Shown: positions 33,845-41,473 of the stretch, in pieces | How positions within the stretch are numbered: the first letter of the stretch is position 1 | How the letters are laid out: every line of letters begins with the position of its first letter | Notes under the pieces: generated by a model | What the model saw: only the letters and a program-made list of their open reading frames with translations | What the model was told of the DNA's origin: nothing | The model's database searches: none | Assembly: GCF_003751225.1 (NCBI RefSeq) | Contig: NZ_RJKE01000001.1 | Coordinates: 434,001 to 498,000 of the forward strand | Direction: 5' to 3' | Origin: Actinocorallia herbida | GTDB taxonomy: Bacteria > Actinomycetota > Actinomycetes > Streptosporangiales > Streptosporangiaceae | Length of the DNA: 64,000 nucleotides | Program-made: the position numbers and the translations under genes

Positions 33845-33873
33845 CCTCCCGATGCGTTTGTACCATCGGGAGG
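33845..33873 (-). promoter_or_regulatory. Perfect 10-bp inverted repeat covering ribosome site or -10
   Basis: CCTCCCGATG (33845-33854) and CATCGGGAGG (33864-33873) form a perfect dyad with a 9-base spacer. On the minus strand the inner arm contains the GGGAGG ribosome site of the gene starting at 33839. A possible promoter, TTGACG (33883-33878) and TACAAA (33862-33857), also falls here. It is therefore either an operator over the -10 box or a hairpin masking the ribosome site. Confidence 0.6.
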
Positions 33874-33922
33874 CGCCCGTCAAGGGAAGTTGTCCACAGC
33901 CCGTTCGGTGGGATTTCTGGGG

Positions 33923-34831
33923 TTAGAGCAAGGTTTTGAGGAACGCACGCGTGCGTTCCTTGTCCTTGCCGGAGAGAAAACCGCCCGCGACGAAGTCGGT
34001 GACGCCCGCCTCGCGCAGTTCCTCCAGCTGAGCGGCCACGGAGTCCTCGTCGCCGACGACGGCGAGCCCGGCGGGCCCGTCCACGCCCTCCCGGTCCATC
34101 ATCGCCCGGTACGACGGCAGCGATCCGTACATCTGGAAGATCTCCCCGGCCCGCGCGCGGGCCTCCTCGACGTCGTCGGTGACGCCGAACGGCAGGATGC
34201 ACACGACGCGCGGCGCGGGGCGGCCCGCCGCGGCGGCGGCCGCGGTGATCGTCGGCACGATGTGGTCGCGGACGGTCTTCGGCCCGGTCATCCACAGGAC
34301 GGTGCCGTCGGCCTTCTCCGCCGCGATCTTCAGCATCCGCGGGCCGAGCGCGGCCACGACGACCGGCACCCGCGCCTCGGTGCCGATGCCGAACCCGATC
34401 TGGGCCTTGACGGTCTCGCCCTCGAACGCCACGTGCTCGCCGGACAGCAGCGGGCCGAGGACGGACAGGTACTCCTCCATGTGCCGCGCCGGACGGGCGA
34501 AGTCGTAGCCGAACATGCCCTCGATGACGATCTTGTGCGAGAGGCCGACGCCCAAGGTGAGCCGGCCGTCGCCGATCGCCAGCGCGGTCGTCAGGGCCTG
34601 CTGGGCGAGGGCGGCGGGGTGGCGCGGGTAGGTCGGCACGACGGACGTGCCGAGTTCGATGCCGGGCACGGCGCCGCCCGCGACGGTGATCGCGGTCAGC
34701 GCGTCCAGGCCGAAGACCTGGGTGAGCCAGGCGGAGGAGAAACCGTCGTCGGCGGCCTGCCGCACGTCGTCGGTGTAGTGGCGCAGGGCGTCAGGTCCGC
34801 CCTTGTCCAGCAGTGAGATCCCGATCCGCAC
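33923..34831 (-). CDS. F420-type LLM-class oxidoreductase
   Basis: This 302-residue protein belongs to the luciferase-like monooxygenase class as used with coenzyme F420 in actinomycetes. Typical segments are GFSSAWLTQVFGLDALTAI, LGTSVVPTYPRHPAALAQQA and GDGRLTLGVGLSHKIV. It would catalyse a hydride transfer with reduced F420 in the cytoplasm. The substrate is unknown. GTG 34831 matches the family start (RIGISL). It is separated from the PHP gene by about 50 bases in the same direction and may share its transcript. Confidence 0.88.
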   Translation of the reverse strand: MRIGISLLDKGGPDALRHYTDDVRQAADDGFSSAWLTQVFGLDALTAITVAGGAVPGIELGTSVVPTYPRHPAALAQQALTTALAIGDGRLTLGVGLSHKIVIEGMFGYDFARPARHMEEYLSVLGPLLSGEHVAFEGETVKAQIGFGIGTEARVPVVVAALGPRMLKIAAEKADGTVLWMTGPKTVRDHIVPTITAAAAAAGRPAPRVVCILPFGVTDDVEEARARAGEIFQMYGSLPSYRAMMDREGVDGPAGLAVVGDEDSVAAQLEELREAGVTDFVAGGFLSGKDKERTRAFLKTLL

Positions 34832-34878
34832 GAGTGCGCTCCTCGGTCCGTGGGGTGTGTCACCCGGATTCTGCACGA

Positions 34879-35898
34879 TCACCCGCGACCGCCCGACAGC
34901 GCGTCCGCCGTACGCGTGTTCACGACGGACTCCGGGGCGACGCCGCAGCGCACGGCCCGCTCGCAGCCGTTGCCGAGCCAGTCGAGCTGGCCGGGGGCAT
35001 GGGCGTCGGAGTCGATGGAGAACGAGCAGCCGGCCTCCACGGCGAGCCTGAGCAGCCGCTTGGGCGGGTCGAGGCGTTCCGGCCGGGAGTTGATCTCGAC
35101 TGCGGTGCCGTAGGCGGCGCACGCGTCGAAGACGAGTCCCGCGTCGAACTCCGACTCCGGCCGGAGCCCGCCCCTCGCGCCGCCCGCCTTGACGATCCGG
35201 CCCGTGCAGTGGCCGAGGACGTCCACCAGCGGGTTCGACACGGCGGCGACGAGCCGGCGGGTCATGTCCACCCGGTCCATCCGCAGTTTCGAGTGCACGC
35301 TGGCGACGACGACGTCGAGCCGGTCGAGCAGGCCGGGCTCCTGGTCGAGCGACCCGTCGTCCAGGATGTCCACTTCGATCCCGGTGAGGATCCGGAAGGG
35401 GGAGAGCTCCGCGTTGAGCGCGGCGACCACGTCGAGCTGCTCGCGCAGCCGGTCGGCGGAAAGGCCGCGGGCCACCTTCAGCCGCGGGGAGTGGTCGGTG
35501 AGCGCCAGGTACTCGTGGCCGAGCGCGCGTGCCGTCTCGGCCATCTCCCGGATGGGCGAACCGCCGTCCGACCAGTCGCTGTGGGTGTGCAGGTCCCCCC
35601 GGAGCGCGCCGCGGAGTGCCGCCGCCGCCTCGTCCAGGGGCTGTCCCTCGGTGGCCTCCAGACGCCGCAGGTACACGGGGACCTCTCCGCCGACGGCCTC
35701 GGTCACGACCAGCGCCGTCACCTTTCCGATGCCCGGCAGCTCCCCAAGGGTGCCTTCTCGTACGCGTCTCTCCAGCTCGCCCCGGTCGAGCGCCCCTACG
35801 GTCGCGGCGGCCGTGCGGAAGGCACGCACCCGGTAGGTGGGCTCGTGGGCGCGTTCGAGGAGGAACGCGATGCGCCGCAGCGCCTCAACGGGTTCCAT
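34879..35898 (-). CDS. PHP-domain phosphoesterase with helix-hairpin-helix start
   Basis: This 339-residue protein has an N-terminal helix-hairpin-helix region (LGELPGIGKVTALVV, about residues 51-65) like the one in family X DNA polymerases. A full PHP metal-dependent phosphoesterase domain follows, with GDLHTHSDWSDGG (His104 and His106), LTDHS, TGIEVDILDDG, SVHSK and SDAHAPGQL. Stand-alone PHP proteins of this layout look like the 3' half of bacterial PolX without the polymerase. The role may be in DNA end processing, or it may be a histidinol-phosphatase-like enzyme. It is divergent from the APH-like kinase over a 42-base gap. Confidence 0.88.
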   Translation of the reverse strand: MEPVEALRRIAFLLERAHEPTYRVRAFRTAAATVGALDRGELERRVREGTLGELPGIGKVTALVVTEAVGGEVPVYLRRLEATEGQPLDEAAAALRGALRGDLHTHSDWSDGGSPIREMAETARALGHEYLALTDHSPRLKVARGLSADRLREQLDVVAALNAELSPFRILTGIEVDILDDGSLDQEPGLLDRLDVVVASVHSKLRMDRVDMTRRLVAAVSNPLVDVLGHCTGRIVKAGGARGGLRPESEFDAGLVFDACAAYGTAVEINSRPERLDPPKRLLRLAVEAGCSFSIDSDAHAPGQLDWLGNGCERAVRCGVAPESVVNTRTADALSGGRG

Positions 35899-35916
35899 AG
35901 GGGAGTGGTACCCCGC

Positions 35917-35932
35917 ATAAGTAAATGCTTAT
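35917..35932. promoter_or_regulatory. Dyad ATAAG-N6-CTTAT in divergent promoter
   Basis: The arms ATAAG and CTTAT flank six bases and overlap a -10-like TTATAT box (35929-35934), seven bases before the leaderless-looking ATG at 35941. This is a likely operator for the APH-like kinase gene. Confidence 0.5.
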
Positions 35933-35940
35933 ATGTCGGG

Positions 35941-36876
35941 ATGGAAGAGCTGCTGCACGAGGTGCTGGGCGGGATCTACGGGCCCGGCCTCCAGATCGAG
36001 GGGCTGCGCCGGGACGGCGCGGGCGCGTCCCGGCTGACCACGGCGTTCGACGCGGTCACCCAGGCGGGCGAGAGGCACGCGCTGATCCTTCGCCGCGACA
36101 CCCCGGGCGGGGCCGCCACCGGCAACTCCCTGGACGTCGAGGCCGCCCTCATGCGCGCGGCCGCGAAGGCGGGCGCGCCGAGTCCCGAGGTGATCGCCGC
36201 GGGTGAGGGCTACATCGTGATGACCCGGATCGACGGCGAGACGATCCCGCGCAAGATCCTCCGCTCGCCCGAGCTGGCGCAGGCGCGGTCGGGCCTGGCC
36301 GCCGAGTGCGGCGAGATCCTCGCCGCGATCCACCGGATCCCCGCCGACAGCGTGCCCGGTCTGTCGGACGAGGATCAGTTCGACCTGTGGGAGCTGGTCC
36401 TCGACGGCTTCCCCGACCCGTATCCCGCTCTGGAACTCGCCTTGCGCAGACTCCGGCTGACCCGCCCTGAGCCGTCCGCCACGACGGTCGTGCACGGTGA
36501 TTTCCGGAACGGCAACCTCATCATCGGCCCCGACGGCGTCCGGGCCGTCCTGGACTGGGAGCTGTCCCACATCGGCGACCCGCTGGAGGACCTCGGCTGG
36601 CTGTGCGCCAAGCCCTGGCGGTTCGGATCCCCGCTCCCGGCGGGCGGTTTCGGGGGATACGACGAACTCGTCGGGTCCTACGAGCGGGCCTCGGGAACGA
36701 AGGTCGACCGCGAGGCCCTGCGCTGGTGGGAGCTGTACGGCGTGCTGCGCTGGGGCGTCATCTGCATCGTGCAGACGAGCCGCCACCTGACGGGCGGTGA
36801 GCGCTCGGTCGAGCTCGCGGCGCTCGGCCGGAGGGTCGCCGAGAACGAGTTCGACCTGCTCACCGCCCTGGCCTAG
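35941..36876 (+). CDS. APH/ACAD11-like phosphotransferase (LvaA-like)
   Basis: This 311-residue kinase of the aminoglycoside-phosphotransferase fold has the catalytic loop VVHGDFRNGNLII and the metal motif VLDWELSHIGDPLEDLGWL. These are typical of the group found next to, or fused to, acyl-CoA dehydrogenases. In Pseudomonas the related LvaA phosphorylates 4-hydroxyacyl-CoA. The neighbouring acyl-CoA dehydrogenase and DUF6285 genes match that pathway. The ATG at 35941 lies seven bases after a -10-like box. It converges on the dehydrogenase gene with only three bases between stops. Antibiotic resistance is unlikely. Confidence 0.85.
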   Translation: MEELLHEVLGGIYGPGLQIEGLRRDGAGASRLTTAFDAVTQAGERHALILRRDTPGGAATGNSLDVEAALMRAAAKAGAPSPEVIAAGEGYIVMTRIDGETIPRKILRSPELAQARSGLAAECGEILAAIHRIPADSVPGLSDEDQFDLWELVLDGFPDPYPALELALRRLRLTRPEPSATTVVHGDFRNGNLIIGPDGVRAVLDWELSHIGDPLEDLGWLCAKPWRFGSPLPAGGFGGYDELVGSYERASGTKVDREALRWWELYGVLRWGVICIVQTSRHLTGGERSVELAALGRRVAENEFDLLTALA

Positions 36877-36879
36877 GGC

Positions 36880-38052
36880 CTAGAAGGCGTAGCTGCCGCC
36901 CTTCTCGTACACCTTGAGGATGCGCTGGGCCGTGCGGCTGATGTGCACCTCGTCGGGGCCGTCGTAGATCCGGCCGGCCCTGGCGTGGCGGTACATGCGG
37001 TCCAGCGGGGTGTCCCCGGTCAGGCCCTCGGCCCCGTGCACCTGGATCGCCCGGTCGATGACGTTGTGCAGCATCCGCGCGCCCGCGACCTTGATCGCGC
37101 CGATCTCCACCCGCGCCTGGCCGCCCGCGTCGATCTCGTGCGCGGCGTGCAGGGTGAGCAGGCGCGCGGCCTGGATCTCGGTGTAGGAGTCGAAGACGTG
37201 CTGCTGGAGGAGCTGCTTGTCGGCGAGCGGCCCGCCGAAGGCCTCGCGGGCGTGCAGCCTGCGGCACAGCAGGTCGAACGCGCGCTGGGCCTGGCCGAGC
37301 CACCGCATGCAGTGGAAGATCCGGCCCGGGCCGAGGCGCTCCTGGGCGATGACGAAGCCGTGCCCGCGGGGCCCGAGGAGGTTCTCCTCCGGGACGCGCA
37401 CGTCGTCGTAGACGACCTCCATGTGGCCGCCGTCGAGGCCGAGGACGGGGGTGTCCCGGATGATCGTGTACCCGGGGGTGTCCGTGGGCACGAGGATCAT
37501 GCTGAACGACAGGTACGGGCTCGCGTCCGTCTCGGTCCGGCACATGACCGTCGTGTAGGCGGCCCGGTCCGCGCCGGTGGTGAACCACTTCCGGCCGCGG
37601 ATGACCCACTGCCCGTCGACGAGTTCGGCGGTCGTGCTGAGCTGGGTGGGGTCGGAGCTGGAGAGGCCGGGCTCCGTCATGGCGAAGGACGGCCAGATGT
37701 CGGCCTGCACCAGGGGCGCGAGGAACCTTTCGCGCTGGCTGGGGGCCGCGTACTTGTGCAGCATGAGCGAGTCCTGGAGGGTGAACGTCCCCAGGGCGAG
37801 CTGGCCGAACTCGCTCCGGCCCTGGACCTCGTTGATGTACACGTAGTCCAGGAAGGGCAGGCCGCCTCCGCCGATCTCCTTGGGGTGCCCCAGCGCCCAC
37901 AGCCCTTCGGCCTTGGCCTCCTGCTGGAGCTTGCGCAGCAGGTCCTTGTCGCCCGCGTGCAGGGCCTCCTCGGCGGGTTCCACCCGCTCGGTCATGAACG
38001 CATAGACGGCATCGCGCAGGGGGCGGACGGATGCCGGGATCTCGAAGCTCAT
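36880..38052 (-). CDS. Acyl-CoA dehydrogenase family protein (LvaC/ACAD11-like)
   Basis: This 390-residue flavoprotein shows the family segments SFAMTEPGLSSSDPTQLSTTA, KWFTTGADRAAYTTVMCRTE and the C-terminal IYDGPDEVHISRTAQRIL. These resemble the ACAD10/11 and LvaC branch that acts on 4-phosphorylated acyl-CoA. It would use FAD in the cytoplasm. It is divergent from the DUF6285 gene over a 59-base promoter with an AGAAT/ATTCT dyad, and convergent with the APH-like kinase. A role in ordinary beta-oxidation remains possible. Confidence 0.9.
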   Translation of the reverse strand: MSFEIPASVRPLRDAVYAFMTERVEPAEEALHAGDKDLLRKLQQEAKAEGLWALGHPKEIGGGGLPFLDYVYINEVQGRSEFGQLALGTFTLQDSLMLHKYAAPSQRERFLAPLVQADIWPSFAMTEPGLSSSDPTQLSTTAELVDGQWVIRGRKWFTTGADRAAYTTVMCRTETDASPYLSFSMILVPTDTPGYTIIRDTPVLGLDGGHMEVVYDDVRVPEENLLGPRGHGFVIAQERLGPGRIFHCMRWLGQAQRAFDLLCRRLHAREAFGGPLADKQLLQQHVFDSYTEIQAARLLTLHAAHEIDAGGQARVEIGAIKVAGARMLHNVIDRAIQVHGAEGLTGDTPLDRMYRHARAGRIYDGPDEVHISRTAQRILKVYEKGGSYAF

Positions 38053-38074
38053 GGACTTCGCCCTTCGTTCGACT

Positions 38075-38087
38075 AGAATCGCATTCT
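38075..38087. promoter_or_regulatory. Dyad AGAAT-CGC-ATTCT between divergent genes
   Basis: This perfect 13-bp dyad overlaps a consensus-like TAGAAT -10 box (38074-38079) for the DUF6285 gene. It lies 23 bases from the dehydrogenase start, so one repressor could control both directions. Confidence 0.55.
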
Positions 38088-38111
38088 GTCTTGTGAAGGG
38101 AAGCCCGCGCC

Positions 38112-38480
38112 ATGCCCCTGCCGCACGATGTGCCGACCGCCGCGCAACTCGTGGAGTCGGTCCGTGAGTTCCTGGAACGGGACGTCCTGCCGTCCGCCTC
38201 CGGCCGCCTGCGCTTCCACACCCTGGTCGCCGCGAACGTCCTCGGGATGGTCGAGCGGGAGCTCGCCGAAGGGCCGGGGCACGAGGCCGAGCACCGGGAC
38301 CGGCTGGCCCGCCTCGGCTTCGCCGACGACGCGGCGCTCGCCGGGGCGATCCGTGACGGCGACCTCGACGACCGCTTCGACGAGGTGCGCGGGGAGTTGC
38401 TGGACACGGTCCGCGCCAAGCTCGAAGTGGCCAACCCGGGTTATGCCGCCGCGGCGGCGGGGGATATAAGTAAGCGGTGA
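38112..38480 (+). CDS. DUF6285 protein (LvaB-like)
   Basis: This 122-residue helical protein reads PTAAQLVESVREFLERDVLPSASGRLRFHTLVAANVLGMVERELAEG, the pattern of DUF6285. These small proteins are regularly encoded beside APH-like kinases and acyl-CoA dehydrogenases. The small LvaB protein that LvaA needs for activity appears to be of this type. GAAGGGAAG lies about eight bases before the ATG. Its stop overlaps the alcohol dehydrogenase GTG by four bases. It probably partners the kinase encoded at 35941. Confidence 0.82.
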   Translation: MPLPHDVPTAAQLVESVREFLERDVLPSASGRLRFHTLVAANVLGMVERELAEGPGHEAEHRDRLARLGFADDAALAGAIRDGDLDDRFDEVRGELLDTVRAKLEVANPGYAAAAAGDISKR

Positions 38481-38486
38481 CTTATA
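38465..38486. promoter_or_regulatory. Dyad TATAAGT-N8-ACTTATA over alcohol dehydrogenase start
   Basis: A perfect 7-bp inverted repeat brackets the GTG start at 38477. Its left arm is a good -10 box (TATAAG) placed for a leaderless message. A bound repressor would block the internal promoter while the gene can still be read from the upstream DUF6285 transcript. Confidence 0.55.
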
Positions 38487-39493
38487 CCGTGGAGGCGGCC
38501 TTCCCGACCTCGCCCGAGGGCCGCTTCGAGCGGCGTCCCGTGGAGCTGCGCGAGCCCGGACCCGAAGAGGTGCTGGTCCGGCTCGTCGCCTCCGGCGTCT
38601 GCCACACCGACCTCGTGACCGCGGCCCACCCCGTGGTGCCGGGCCAGATCCTCGGTCACGAGGGCGCGGGCGTCGTCGAGGCGGTGGGGGACGCCGTCAG
38701 CGGCGTCGAAGCCGGCGACCATGTCGTCCTCAGCTACTCCTGGTGCGGGGCGTGCCCCGCCTGCGAGAACGGCAGGATGGCGTACTGCGCCGACTTCCTC
38801 CGGCTCAACTACCTCGGGGAAAGGCTCCTCGGCCAGGGCTCGTTCGCCACGTTCACCGTGACGACCGAGCGCAACGTCATCCGCGTCCCCGACGACCTCC
38901 CGCTGGAACTCCTCGCCCCGCTGGGGTGCGGCGTCCAGACGGGCGCGGGAGCCGTCCTCAACGTCCTGCGCCCGGAGCCGGGGTCCTCCCTCGCGGTGTT
39001 CGCGCTCGGCGCCGTCGGGCTGAGCGCCGTCATGGCGGCCCGGATCGCGGGCTGCGAGCGGATCGTGGCGGTCGACCCCAACCCGTCCCGCCGCGCGCTG
39101 GCCCTGGAGCTGGGCGCGACGGAAGCCGTCGACCCCTCCGAGGCCCCGTTCAACGCGATGGACCACGCCGTCGAGTGCATCGGCTATCCGGACGTCGTCC
39201 GCGCGGCCGTCAAGTCCCTGGCGGCCCCCGGCCAGTGCGTCACCGTCGGCTTCCAGGGCCAGAAGAACCCCGTCGAACTCGACCAGCGCCACCTCATGAA
39301 CGGCCGCGGCATCCGCGGCTCCATCGAGGGCGACGCCATCCCCCAGCGCTTCATCCCCGAACTCATCGAGCACCACCGCAAGGGCCGCCTCCCCCTGGAA
39401 CGCCTGATCACCACCTTCGCCTTCGCCGACATCGACGCCGCCGTGACCGCCGCCAAGACCGGCAAGGCCATCAAGCCGGTCCTCATCTTCTGA
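38477..39493 (+). CDS. Zinc-dependent alcohol dehydrogenase
   Basis: This 338-residue medium-chain dehydrogenase has catalytic zinc ligands Cys42 (GVCHTDL) and His61 (GHEGAGVVEAVG). The structural zinc cysteines are Cys90, Cys93, Cys96 and Cys104, and the nucleotide-binding turn is ALGAVGLSAVMAA. The cofactor is probably NAD. It resembles aryl/class III-type alcohol dehydrogenases but is slightly shorter. Translationally coupled to DUF6285, it may oxidise an alcohol that enters, or a hydroxy intermediate of, the 4-hydroxyacyl-CoA route. The substrate is not determined. Confidence 0.9.
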   Translation: MTYTVEAAFPTSPEGRFERRPVELREPGPEEVLVRLVASGVCHTDLVTAAHPVVPGQILGHEGAGVVEAVGDAVSGVEAGDHVVLSYSWCGACPACENGRMAYCADFLRLNYLGERLLGQGSFATFTVTTERNVIRVPDDLPLELLAPLGCGVQTGAGAVLNVLRPEPGSSLAVFALGAVGLSAVMAARIAGCERIVAVDPNPSRRALALELGATEAVDPSEAPFNAMDHAVECIGYPDVVRAAVKSLAAPGQCVTVGFQGQKNPVELDQRHLMNGRGIRGSIEGDAIPQRFIPELIEHHRKGRLPLERLITTFAFADIDAAVTAAKTGKAIKPVLIF

Positions 39494-39513
39494 CGGCCGG
39501 GAACGCGGTGCGG

Positions 39514-40299
39514 TCAGGTGCCGGCCTCTTCGGCGGTGGCGGCCTGGACGCGGGCCTCGATGTCGGCCTGGCCGGCGTTCATGTGGCCTTCGATGACGAT
39601 GCGGACGGCCTCGTCGGGGTCGTCGGTGAGGTGGAGGAGGGCGGGGTCGTCGGGCGAGATCAGGCCCTCGGCCTGGAGGGTGCCGGTGATCCAGTCGAGG
39701 AGGGGCTGCCAGAACGAGACGCCCATCAGGACGATCGGGAACCTCGTGATCTTCCGGGTCTGGACGAGGGTGATCGCCTCGAACAACTCGTCCAGGGTGC
39801 CGAACCCACCGGGAAGCACCACGAAGGCCTGCGAGTACTTGACGAACATGGTCTTGCGCACGAAGAAATAGCGGAACTGCATGCCGAGGTCCACGAATGC
39901 GTTCATGCCCTGCTCGAAGGGCAGCTCGATGCCGAGGCCGACGGAGAGGCCGTGCGGGTCGGCGCCCTTGTTGGCGGCCTCCATGATGCCGGGGCCGCCA
40001 CCGGTGATCACCGCGTAGCCCGCTGCGGCGAGGCGGCCGCCGACCTCCGTGGCGAGCTCGTAGTAGGGGCTGCCCGGCTTGATCCGCGCCGAACCGAACA
40101 CGCTGACGGCCCTGCCGAGTTCGGCGAGCAGCCCGAATCCCTCCACGAACTCCGCCTGGATGCGCAGGACGCGCCACGGGTCCTTGTGCAGCCATTCGGC
40201 GGATCCGCGCTCGTCGAGCAGGCGCTGATCATGCGTGGTCGACGGGCGTGCCCGGCCCCGCAGCGTCGCGGGACCACGGCGGTGAGAAGTCTCGTCCAT
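39514..40299 (-). CDS. LOG-family (TIGR00730) nucleotide-binding protein
   Basis: This 261-residue Rossmann-fold protein has GGGPGIMEAANKGA and PGGFGTLDELFEAITLVQT, the two conserved phosphate-binding motifs of LOG/lysine-decarboxylase-like proteins. These proteins hydrolyse cytokinin-type nucleotides or AMP, and in bacteria they are often of unknown role. The ATG at 40299 was chosen; an in-frame ATG at 40308 adds three residues. In actinomycetes this gene is often next to dapE, as here (divergent). Confidence 0.9.
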   Translation of the reverse strand: MDETSHRRGPATLRGRARPSTTHDQRLLDERGSAEWLHKDPWRVLRIQAEFVEGFGLLAELGRAVSVFGSARIKPGSPYYELATEVGGRLAAAGYAVITGGGPGIMEAANKGADPHGLSVGLGIELPFEQGMNAFVDLGMQFRYFFVRKTMFVKYSQAFVVLPGGFGTLDELFEAITLVQTRKITRFPIVLMGVSFWQPLLDWITGTLQAEGLISPDDPALLHLTDDPDEAVRIVIEGHMNAGQADIEARVQAATAEEAGT

Positions 40300-40386
40300 G
40301 CACTTCACCGTAATGCCCGGGGGCGTCCGAACCGTGTCCCCGCCCAGAGGCGTCGAAGTCCGGGAAGCGAAGTAAGCTCAATGCAC

Positions 40387-41472
40387 ATGGATCTCTCGCA
40401 GGACGTCACCTCCCTGGTCAGGGCCCTCGTCGACACTCCGTCAGAGAGCGGGTCCGAGCGCGCGCTGACCGACGCGATCGAGGCCGGGCTGCGCGCCCAC
40501 GCCCATCTGGAGGTCGTCCGCGACGGGGACACGCTCGTGGCCCGCACCCACTTCGGGCGCGCGGAGCGGATCGTGCTCGCCGGTCACATCGACACCGTCC
40601 CGGCGAACGGCAACCTCCCGTCCCGGCTGGACGGCGACACCCTGTGGGGCCTGGGGAGCTGCGACATGAAGGGCGGCCTCGCCGTCCTGCTGCACCTCGC
40701 CGCGACCCTGCCGGAACCCACGCGTGACATTACGTTCCTGGCGTACGAGTGCGAAGAGGTCAGTGCCGACCGCAACGGGCTGAAGCGCCTCGCCGAGACC
40801 CGTCCCGAACTGCTCGCGGCGGACTTCGCGGTGCTCATGGAGCCGACCGACGGCGAGGTGGAGGGCGGTTGCCAGGGCACCGTCACCGTCGACGTGACGG
40901 CCAGGGGAGCCCGCGCGCACACGGCCCGCTCGTGGATGGGCGAGAACGCGATCCACAAGATGAAGCCCCTGCTCGACCTGCTGAGCGCCTACGAGCCCCG
41001 GCGGCCCGTGGTCGACGGCATCACCTACCACGAGGGCCTGAACGCGGTCTTCGCCTCCGGCGGCGTCGCCCGCAACGTCGTCCCGGACGCCTGCACGATC
41101 TCGGTCAACCACCGGTACGCGCCCGACCGGAACCTCGCCGAGGCCGAGGCCCATCTGCGCGAGCTGTTCGCCGGATACGAGGTCGAGGTCGTCGACGCGA
41201 GCGAGGCGGCCAGGCCCGGGCTCCAGGATCCGGCCGCACGGGCGTTCGTCCGGTCCGTCACCGATGTCGAGCTGGAGCACGCGGTCGAGCTCGGGAAGGT
41301 CAGGGCCAAACTGGGCTGGACCGACGTCTCGCTCTTCTCCGGCCTCGGCGTGCCCGCGGTGAACTTCGGCCCGGGCGAGCCGACCCTCGCCCACCACAAG
41401 GACGAGCGGGTGTCCCTGGAGTCCGTCGCGGCCTGCGAGAAGCGGCTGCGCTCCTGGCTTTCCGGAGGCTGA
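40387..41472 (+). CDS. dapE: Succinyl-diaminopimelate desuccinylase
   Basis: This 361-residue M20 metallohydrolase has the DapE pattern: VLAGHIDTVPANGNLP with the first metal His/Asp, LWGLGSCDMKGGLAV, AYECEEVSADRNGL, and GWTDVSLFSGLGVPAVNFGPGEPTLAHHKDE with the last His ligand. It removes succinate from N-succinyl-L,L-diaminopimelate in lysine and peptidoglycan synthesis. A TAAGCT box ends eight bases before ATG 40387, suggesting a leaderless message; ATG 40381 is also in frame. Actinobacterial DapE of this length is usual. Confidence 0.92.
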   Translation: MDLSQDVTSLVRALVDTPSESGSERALTDAIEAGLRAHAHLEVVRDGDTLVARTHFGRAERIVLAGHIDTVPANGNLPSRLDGDTLWGLGSCDMKGGLAVLLHLAATLPEPTRDITFLAYECEEVSADRNGLKRLAETRPELLAADFAVLMEPTDGEVEGGCQGTVTVDVTARGARAHTARSWMGENAIHKMKPLLDLLSAYEPRRPVVDGITYHEGLNAVFASGGVARNVVPDACTISVNHRYAPDRNLAEAEAHLRELFAGYEVEVVDASEAARPGLQDPAARAFVRSVTDVELEHAVELGKVRAKLGWTDVSLFSGLGVPAVNFGPGEPTLAHHKDERVSLESVAACEKRLRSWLSGG

Positions 41473-41473
41473 G

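Noticed and set aside
35941-36876. An aminoglycoside resistance phosphotransferase
   Set aside because: The sequence belongs to the ACAD11/LvaA-like branch, and the neighbours are an acyl-CoA dehydrogenase and a DUF6285 gene.
40387-41472. The missing desuccinylase of the D-amino-acid operon
   Set aside because: It is 25 kb away, has the dapE pattern and lies beside cell-wall genes, so diaminopimelate synthesis is the better assignment.
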